Below are positions 13,999 through 18,870 of a stretch of 18,870 nucleotides of DNA, piece after piece; position 1 is the stretch's first letter; each line of letters starts with the position of its first letter. This DNA is from UMGS946 sp048421225 (GTDB lineage: Bacteria > Bacillota > Clostridia > Christensenellales > CAG-138), in NCBI GenBank assembly GCA_048421225.1, contig DBFNRV010000101.1, forward strand, positions 1 to 18,870, written 5' to 3'. A program made the translations under genes and the position numbers. Below the pieces are notes generated by a model that saw nothing but the letters and a program-made list of their open reading frames with translations, was not told where the DNA came from and ran no database searches.

Positions 13999-14013
13999 AT
14001 TGCATTTTCCCTG

Positions 14014-14042
14014 TTGACTGATTGGGCTAAAGCGCCTATACT
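14014..14042 (+). promoter_or_regulatory. Sigma-A promoter of yitT-pepV
   Basis: TTGACT (14014-14019) and TATACT (14037-14042) are 17 bases apart, each one mismatch from consensus. The start would be near 14049, so the GTG at 14050 is unlikely to be the start codon of the following gene. Confidence 0.7.
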
Positions 14043-14076
14043 CTTCTGAGTGCTAAACCGGAGGCTTAATGAACGG

Positions 14077-14943
14077 ATGCCGATAAGCAAAATTAACACA
14101 AAATTTGACCTTAAGCAGGATGCGATAACATTTGTTATCGTAGTAGCCGCCTGCTTTATACAGGCGCTTGCCATAAATGGGTTTTATGTGCCGCATAGCT
14201 TTCTTTCCGGAGGCGTAACGGGAGTGGCGCTTCTGCTGGATTATGTATTTGATATACCCTCGTGGATACCAATAATAATTCTTAATATACCGATAAGCAT
14301 TATCGGCCTTAAATATCTCAACGCCAAGTTTATAATATTTAGCATAATAGGAACGCTGGTACTGTCGGGCGCGTTGGCTTTAACAAAAAACTTTAGCATT
14401 GTAATTGAAAACGAGCTGGTGGCCGCGGCTGTTGGAGCCGCAATCATAGGAATAAGCGGCGCGCCCGTGGTGAGACGGGGCGCTACCCTTGGAGGAATAG
14501 ACGTAATTTCCGTAATACTTGGAAAACGCTTTTCCATGTCTATGGGTACGATAAATATAATGTTCAATATTATCATAATGAGCGTGCTTGGCTTTGTCAG
14601 GGGAATAGAGATCGCGCTGGTTTCAATGATAGCGATGTTTGTAAGTAACGTTGCCTTCAATTATGCGGTTCAGGGGCTGAATAGGACTGTAACGGTGTTT
14701 GTTATCTCTGACAAGTGGGATGAAATCGCTCCCGAGGTAATGACGGTAATGCATCGCGGCGTTACATACATACCGGCACAGGGCGCTTATACCGGCGCTG
14801 AGCGTAAGGTAGTATACTGTATCGTTAAGACGGTGGAGCTTTCTGCTTTAAAGCGCATTGTATACACCAGGGATCCCAAAGCTATGGTATCCGTAATAGA
14901 AACGCGCGAAGTAGTTGGCCGTGGGTTTGGAGCATTAAATTAA
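14077..14943 (+). CDS. YitT family membrane protein (DUF161 and DUF2179)
   Basis: This is a 288-residue inner-membrane protein of unknown function. Five or six hydrophobic segments fill residues 15-190 (including the family's FYVPHSFLSGGVTGVALLLDY and the RRGATLGGIDV segment), followed by a soluble C-terminal DUF2179 domain (about 205-285, ending TRDPKAMVSVIETREV). I start at ATG 14077, with GGAGG (14060-14064) twelve bases upstream, a little far. A GTG at 14050 is at the predicted transcription start. An out-of-frame ATG at 14069 is better spaced from GGAGG and opens a five-codon ORF that ends at 14086, overlapping the true start. The pepV start lies 36 bases downstream, so the two probably form an operon. 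Confidence 0.9.
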   Translation: MPISKINTKFDLKQDAITFVIVVAACFIQALAINGFYVPHSFLSGGVTGVALLLDYVFDIPSWIPIIILNIPISIIGLKYLNAKFIIFSIIGTLVLSGALALTKNFSIVIENELVAAAVGAAIIGISGAPVVRRGATLGGIDVISVILGKRFSMSMGTINIMFNIIIMSVLGFVRGIEIALVSMIAMFVSNVAFNYAVQGLNRTVTVFVISDKWDEIAPEVMTVMHRGVTYIPAQGAYTGAERKVVYCIVKTVELSALKRIVYTRDPKAMVSVIETREVVGRGFGALN

Positions 14944-14979
14944 CAAATAACGATAGAACCTAGGAGGAAAAATTAGATT

Positions 14980-16362
14980 ATGAACGCCATAGTTGACAGA
15001 TGGATAAGCGATCATGGGGATGAGATCGTAAGGTCCCTCCAAGAGTCCGTGCGGATACCAAGCGTCGAAGGGCCGGCTGAGGCTGGAGCGCCCTTTGGCG
15101 CCGATGTTAAACGCGCTTTGGAGCACGCCCTCAAGTTGGGAAGGGACTTTGGCTTTGAAACCCGCGATATGGACGGATATATCGGCCTTATTGACCATGG
15201 GGAGGGCGAAGAAACCCTGGGAGTTATGTGCCACCTTGACGTAGTGCCCGAGGGCGAGGGCTGGGATCATCCGCCGTATGGGGCAGAAATCGTCGACGGA
15301 AATATAGTTGGACGGGGTACTATGGACGATAAAGGCCCCGCCATCAGCGCAATCTATGCCCTTGCCGCAGTCAAGGCCGCGGGACTCAAGCTGCGCCGTA
15401 AGGTAAGGATAATGCTTGGATGCGACGAGGAGAGCGGCTGGGGCTGTATGAAGCATTACCGCCAGCATGAGAAGATGCCGGATATGGCGTTTTCACCGGA
15501 TGCCGATTATCCTGTGGTAAACTCGGAAAAGGGCATCGTACACGCGACATTTGTAAAAGGGTTCAACTCGAAGCTCCGCCTGGACGCGGGAACCCGGCCA
15601 AACGTAGTATGCGGAAAGGCTGTGGCCAGCGTTATGCTGAATGAGGATAGGGTTTTACCCATTATAAACGAATTCAGTGCTGAAAGCGGATTTGAGTGTT
15701 CATGTGAGCCCTGCGCCTGTGGAAACGGCGTTAGGATTGAAATCATTGGGCTCAACGCGCATGCTTCCATGCCCGAATCGGGCAAAAACGCGCTTCAGGC
15801 AATGCTGGATGTTTTAAACAGGCTTGAATTGGACGGTGAGGACGGAAAGCTCATCGGGGCAATCCATAAATTGTTGAAGATGGATATGCATGGGGAGAGC
15901 CTCGGCCTTGATCTTACCGACGCTTCAGGCAGAATGACGCTTAATCCGGGCGTGATGCACTGGGATGAAAACGGTTTAGCCGAGTTTGCCGTCGATATGA
16001 GAGTTCCAACGTCGCGTAAAGCTGAGGACGCGCTGAACGTAGTAGTTAACGCGTTCACCCCAATAGGGTTGGAGCTGTCGGACAGCAGCATACAGCCTGG
16101 GCATTATGTAAGTCCGGACAGCGAGCTTGTAAGCAAGCTCCTTGACGTGTATGCCGCAAGGTCCGGCGAATATCTTCCGCCGCTCGCTATCGGCGGGGGC
16201 ACTTATGCGCGCGCGGTGGAGAACGCTGTGGCGTTTGGCTGTGAAAGGCCCGGCGTACCCGCGCTGGTGCATATGCCAAACGAATCGATAAGCATAGACG
16301 ATATGATGTTCAACACATACATGATAGCGGACGCGATAATAGCCCTCGCTTGTATGGAATAG
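14980..16362 (+). CDS. pepV: Dipeptidase PepV (M20 metallopeptidase)
   Basis: PepV is a cytoplasmic two-metal peptidase that removes N-terminal residues from dipeptides and some tripeptides. The 460 residues carry the M20 active site: H85 and D87 in CHLDVVPEG, bridging D116 in MDDKGP, E150 (base) and E151 in DEESGWG, D174 in SPDADYP, and C-terminal H431 in VHMPNE. The lid domain is inserted between residues about 185 and 380. GGGTYAR near 405-411 is the usual substrate-binding loop. The ATG follows AGGAGG (14962-14967) at 12 bases; the frame is closed by TAG just upstream. The 36-base gap to yitT suggests co-transcription, ending at the terminator at 16416. Confidence 0.95.
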   Translation: MNAIVDRWISDHGDEIVRSLQESVRIPSVEGPAEAGAPFGADVKRALEHALKLGRDFGFETRDMDGYIGLIDHGEGEETLGVMCHLDVVPEGEGWDHPPYGAEIVDGNIVGRGTMDDKGPAISAIYALAAVKAAGLKLRRKVRIMLGCDEESGWGCMKHYRQHEKMPDMAFSPDADYPVVNSEKGIVHATFVKGFNSKLRLDAGTRPNVVCGKAVASVMLNEDRVLPIINEFSAESGFECSCEPCACGNGVRIEIIGLNAHASMPESGKNALQAMLDVLNRLELDGEDGKLIGAIHKLLKMDMHGESLGLDLTDASGRMTLNPGVMHWDENGLAEFAVDMRVPTSRKAEDALNVVVNAFTPIGLELSDSSIQPGHYVSPDSELVSKLLDVYAARSGEYLPPLAIGGGTYARAVENAVAFGCERPGVPALVHMPNESISIDDMMFNTYMIADAIIALACME

Positions 16363-16415
16363 GCATGATAATGTCGCGCGTAAATGCGTGCTAAAAACTT
16401 TAATTTCAGCATTTA

Positions 16416-16450
16416 ATAGGCAGACGTTTATTCAACGTTTGCCTATTTTT
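16416..16450 (+). terminator. Strong rho-independent terminator after pepV
   Basis: A 13-bp stem (16416-16428 with 16434-16446, one G-T pair) has a 5-base loop and is followed by a run of T (16446-16450). It lies 53 bases after the pepV stop and ends the yitT-pepV unit. Confidence 0.9.
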
Positions 16451-16613
16451 ATTAATAGCTAAGAGCTCGATTCAAAGATTTAAATTTAACGCCGTGTTGT
16501 CCCTAATGGTTTGTTTATGAAGGCTTAGTTTATTTAGGGTTATAATACATAAGTACATTTTATAGATCAAAGAGAATATTTTTGATATCAAGATATTAAT
16601 ATATAGCCGAGGC

Positions 16614-16642
16614 TTGACTTAGTGTATTGGATATTGTAACAT
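16614..16642 (+). promoter_or_regulatory. Possible promoter of the DNRLRE protein gene
   Basis: TTGACT (16614-16619) and TAACAT (16637-16642) are 17 bases apart. The -10 is weak, and other A+T-rich -10-like sequences (TAGTAT and similar, 16648-16660) lie just downstream, so the exact promoter is uncertain. The rest of 16451-16708 is A+T-rich with no other feature that I can see. Confidence 0.4.
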
Positions 16643-16708
16643 GTTTATATAGTATAGTAAATTAAGCGGATAAAAGTGAGATTACAGTTGCCTATAATGG
16701 GAGATTAA

Positions 16709-18580
16709 ATGATGAAAGCATATAGGAACATAATGGCCATTTCAATCATTCTGGCGTTTTTGATTACATTGCCTGCTGGAGTGTATGCTATTGACGGCAG
16801 CGGCAGCCAGACGCGCGTAAAGGAACTTGTAAGCCTAAGGAGCGGCGACTCGAAAACATATCTGCTTGAGGACAGCTCATACGAAACGGTGGTCTATTCG
16901 AATGATATTCACTACTTGGATAATAAGGGGAGGTATTGCGATATAATAAACCGTTTGGTGGGGGAGAAGAGCTCGAAGGCGGAAACGGATTATAAATATA
17001 AAAACCAGTCAGGCGCGTATACGGTCAGGTTTGCCGATAACATTGGGGGTTATCCCGTGCTTGTGGAATACGGAAGACTATCGGTGGCGTTCAGACCGGT
17101 GGACGCGGATGAGTCCGAGGCGTACAGATATAATAAAAGCAGCGTAGCCGAGCTGGGTGTAGACAGGCGCAGCAGCATAATATATAAAGACGTATATGCC
17201 GGAGTCGACATGGTCTATGAGGCTGTGGACAACGGCGTAAAGGAATACATAGTTCTAAATCAGTTCTCTGGGAAAAGCGAGTTCACCTTTGAACTTAGGC
17301 TGGACGGCCTGCATATAAAGGAATATGGGGACTCCATATGTTTTGAGGATGACCACGGCAGAAATATATTTAAACTGGGGGACCTGTTTGCAGCGGACAG
17401 CGAAGGCGGATATACGGATAATGTAAAATGTGAAGTAATTGAGAGCAGGGGGGTAATACGGCTGAAGCTGGCTGTGGACGAGGCCTATTTAACGGATCCG
17501 GACAGGGCCTATCCGGTGGTTATAGATCCATCGGTTATGATAACGGGCAGCAATAATACATTTGACACATATGTAAACAGCGAAAACCCAAACACCAATT
17601 ACTATATGAACCAGTATATCAGGACGGGACACAGTCCTACGCTGGGAACGCAGAGGACGTATATCAAGTTTAATCTGCCTGCCAATATAGCGGCCGGCGC
17701 GGTGACCAGCGTTAAGCTGAGGGTTAAGAGGTACGGAGGTTCGACCCCAAGCATAAAGGCGTACAGGGTTACCTCCGGATGGACTTCCAGTACGTTGACG
17801 TGGGCGAATAAGCCGGGCTATACAGGGACAAACGCTTCATCTAAGGCGGTAAACGACAGCGGAGAATGGTACAGCATGGAGGTAAAGCCCATTGTGCTTG
17901 GCTGGATGCAGGGAAGCTACAGCAAGTGCGGGTTTTTGCTGATGTCGGACATGGAATCCTATCCCTCAACTTCAACGGCGTTTTATTCCTCTGACGCGCC
18001 GTCGCCCAATAAGCCGGAGCTGAGGATATATCATGAAAACATTCTTTATTATGGAAACAGGCCCTACCTGTCGGTGCCATATGGAACGACCCACAACTGC
18101 ATGGGGTACGCTTTGAATATTGCAAGATATATAGGTCAAGAAGAGCTTGGCACAAATGGGCACAGTTTAAGTTATAGGTCGCTTGACGACATACTCAACG
18201 ACCTTAGAATCAAGTCGGAAGTATGGATGAACGGCAATTTAGGGAATAGAAGCTATAAAAGGATTGCAAACTATGATTCCCCCATAGGGCTGAATCAATA
18301 TAGGGTTGTGTTAAGGTTCTGGTTTCATGACGTTGACGGGGACGGCGTGGCCGAGCTGGCGTACGACCCGGAATTTATTGCTGTACTTTCTGGAGAGGAG
18401 TACTGGAATTTCCATTGGTGGTATCAGACCAGGGATGGGACATGGGCTGATAAGGATGGCATAAGCGCGTCGCGGCTGATCCCTGGCGTTGTAGACCCTG
18501 GAGCAGTAAACTGGGCGAGCGATGCTTTTACATATAGCGGTTGCGTCTACTATGCGGTTGATTATAATAGTACAATTTAA
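16709..18580 (+). CDS. Secreted DNRLRE-domain protein with possible Cys-His C-terminal domain
   Basis: The 623 residues begin with a signal peptide: KAYRN, a hydrophobic stretch, then a likely cut after VYA near residue 27. Residues about 35-270 resemble the N-terminal region of WapA/RHS-type surface proteins (ELVSLR, later DMVYEAVDNGVKEYIVLN). A DNRLRE repeat domain follows (about 275-443, with TYIKFNLP, TSGWTSSTLTWANKP and GFLLMS). The last 180 residues contain HNCMGYAL with C464 and, 105 residues later, FHWWYQTRDGTW with H569. That spacing and surroundings resemble a papain- or NlpC-like peptidase or transferase fold. A DxDGDG calcium-type loop lies at 541-549. The ATG at 16709 has GGGAG (16699-16703) five bases upstream; ATG 16712 is the alternative. 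A lipoprotein gene follows 23 bases later. The C-terminal function is inference. Confidence 0.88.
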   Translation: MMKAYRNIMAISIILAFLITLPAGVYAIDGSGSQTRVKELVSLRSGDSKTYLLEDSSYETVVYSNDIHYLDNKGRYCDIINRLVGEKSSKAETDYKYKNQSGAYTVRFADNIGGYPVLVEYGRLSVAFRPVDADESEAYRYNKSSVAELGVDRRSSIIYKDVYAGVDMVYEAVDNGVKEYIVLNQFSGKSEFTFELRLDGLHIKEYGDSICFEDDHGRNIFKLGDLFAADSEGGYTDNVKCEVIESRGVIRLKLAVDEAYLTDPDRAYPVVIDPSVMITGSNNTFDTYVNSENPNTNYYMNQYIRTGHSPTLGTQRTYIKFNLPANIAAGAVTSVKLRVKRYGGSTPSIKAYRVTSGWTSSTLTWANKPGYTGTNASSKAVNDSGEWYSMEVKPIVLGWMQGSYSKCGFLLMSDMESYPSTSTAFYSSDAPSPNKPELRIYHENILYYGNRPYLSVPYGTTHNCMGYALNIARYIGQEELGTNGHSLSYRSLDDILNDLRIKSEVWMNGNLGNRSYKRIANYDSPIGLNQYRVVLRFWFHDVDGDGVAELAYDPEFIAVLSGEEYWNFHWWYQTRDGTWADKDGISASRLIPGVVDPGAVNWASDAFTYSGCVYYAVDYNSTI

Positions 18581-18603
18581 CATTAAATATTAGGAGGTCA
18601 GAA

Positions 18604-18870
18604 ATGAAAAAGAAATGTTTATTATCAATCGTGCTTGCGGGATTTATTCTGTTAAGCGCATGCGGTCCCGCGGCTGGACCTGATCCAACATATGATGTTT
18701 CTCCAAGTCCAACACCGGTTGCTACCCCTGATACCGGCAACGTGGACGCAAATAAGGTTACGCCAACGCCTTCGCCCACCAAAGAGCCGCTCAGGATGCT
18801 CCCCGAACAGTATGACCACGTAGGTATGATCAAGGTGGATGTAAAAGAACACCTGAGAAAATACCTTGTC
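18604..18870 (+). CDS. Lipoprotein of unknown function, partial at window edge
   Basis: This frame runs open to the end of the window (89 codons visible). The ATG follows AGGAGGT (18592-18598) by five bases. The N-terminus is a lipoprotein signal peptide: KKK, a hydrophobic stretch, then the lipobox LSAC with C20 as the lipid-modified residue. After it comes a Pro/Thr/Ser-rich linker (about 24-62), and then an ordinary polar region (LRMLPEQYDHVGMIKVDVKE) that begins the functional part. The gene starts 23 bases after the DNRLRE protein stop with no terminator between, so they are probably co-transcribed. Confidence 0.85.
   Translation, partial: MKKKCLLSIVLAGFILLSACGPAAGPDPTYDVSPSPTPVATPDTGNVDANKVTPTPSPTKEPLRMLPEQYDHVGMIKVDVKEHLRKYLV

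Noticed and set aside
1..18870. CRISPR array, prophage genes, or toxin-antitoxin pair
   Set aside because: I found no regularly spaced direct repeats, no phage structural or integrase genes, and no small paired toxin-antitoxin ORFs.

Overview
The window looks like a piece of a chromosome from an anaerobic Bacillota (Clostridia-type) bacterium of middling G+C content. Pointers are the strong AGGAGG-type ribosome binding sites, consensus sigma-A promoters, a TTG start on ftsH, the class III (oxygen-sensitive) ribonucleotide reductase pair nrdD-nrdG, and families common in this group (YitT, PepV, DUF1540, DNRLRE cell-surface protein). I do not name a genus.

Layout, left to right: a possible tail of an upstream gene; a small membrane-anchored protein of unknown function (150-599); a tRNA-Arg(CCU) on the minus strand with its own terminator and, about 240 bases upstream, a perfect-consensus promoter; then nrdD-nrdG (1341-4126), overlapping by four bases, behind a promoter that carries three NrdR-box-like sites spaced exactly 31 bases apart. 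Next comes a short promoter - small ORF - terminator unit, a MATE exporter (4685-6079), ftsH (6277-8343) and a PHP-family phosphoesterase (8552-9415). A second, unrelated-looking MATE exporter lies on the minus strand (9485-10939), divergent from rarA (11322-12620). A DUF1540 small Cys-rich protein is on the minus strand (12759-12932). Then uppP, yitT and pepV run on the plus strand (13132-16362), and the window closes with a large secreted DNRLRE protein and the start of a lipoprotein that runs off the edge.

Most of this is conserved housekeeping: anaerobic deoxynucleotide synthesis, membrane protein quality control (FtsH), replication-fork maintenance (RarA), lipid-carrier recycling for cell wall synthesis (UppP), peptide breakdown (PepV) and drug/metabolite export. 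Genes are mostly in one- or two-gene transcription units, each with a recognisable promoter and often a hairpin terminator.

The least ordinary parts are between genes. The clearest is a 274-bp segment (10961-11234) bounded by 27-bp inverted repeats (24/27 matching) that start and end in TA, as in a MITE-type element. It sits between the divergent second MATE gene and rarA, supplies the -35 box of the MATE promoter, and leaves that gene with a predicted leaderless mRNA. Also worth attention are the triple NrdR-type operator, the long structured leader in front of the tRNA, and the secreted protein whose C-terminal domain carries a possible Cys-His active site.
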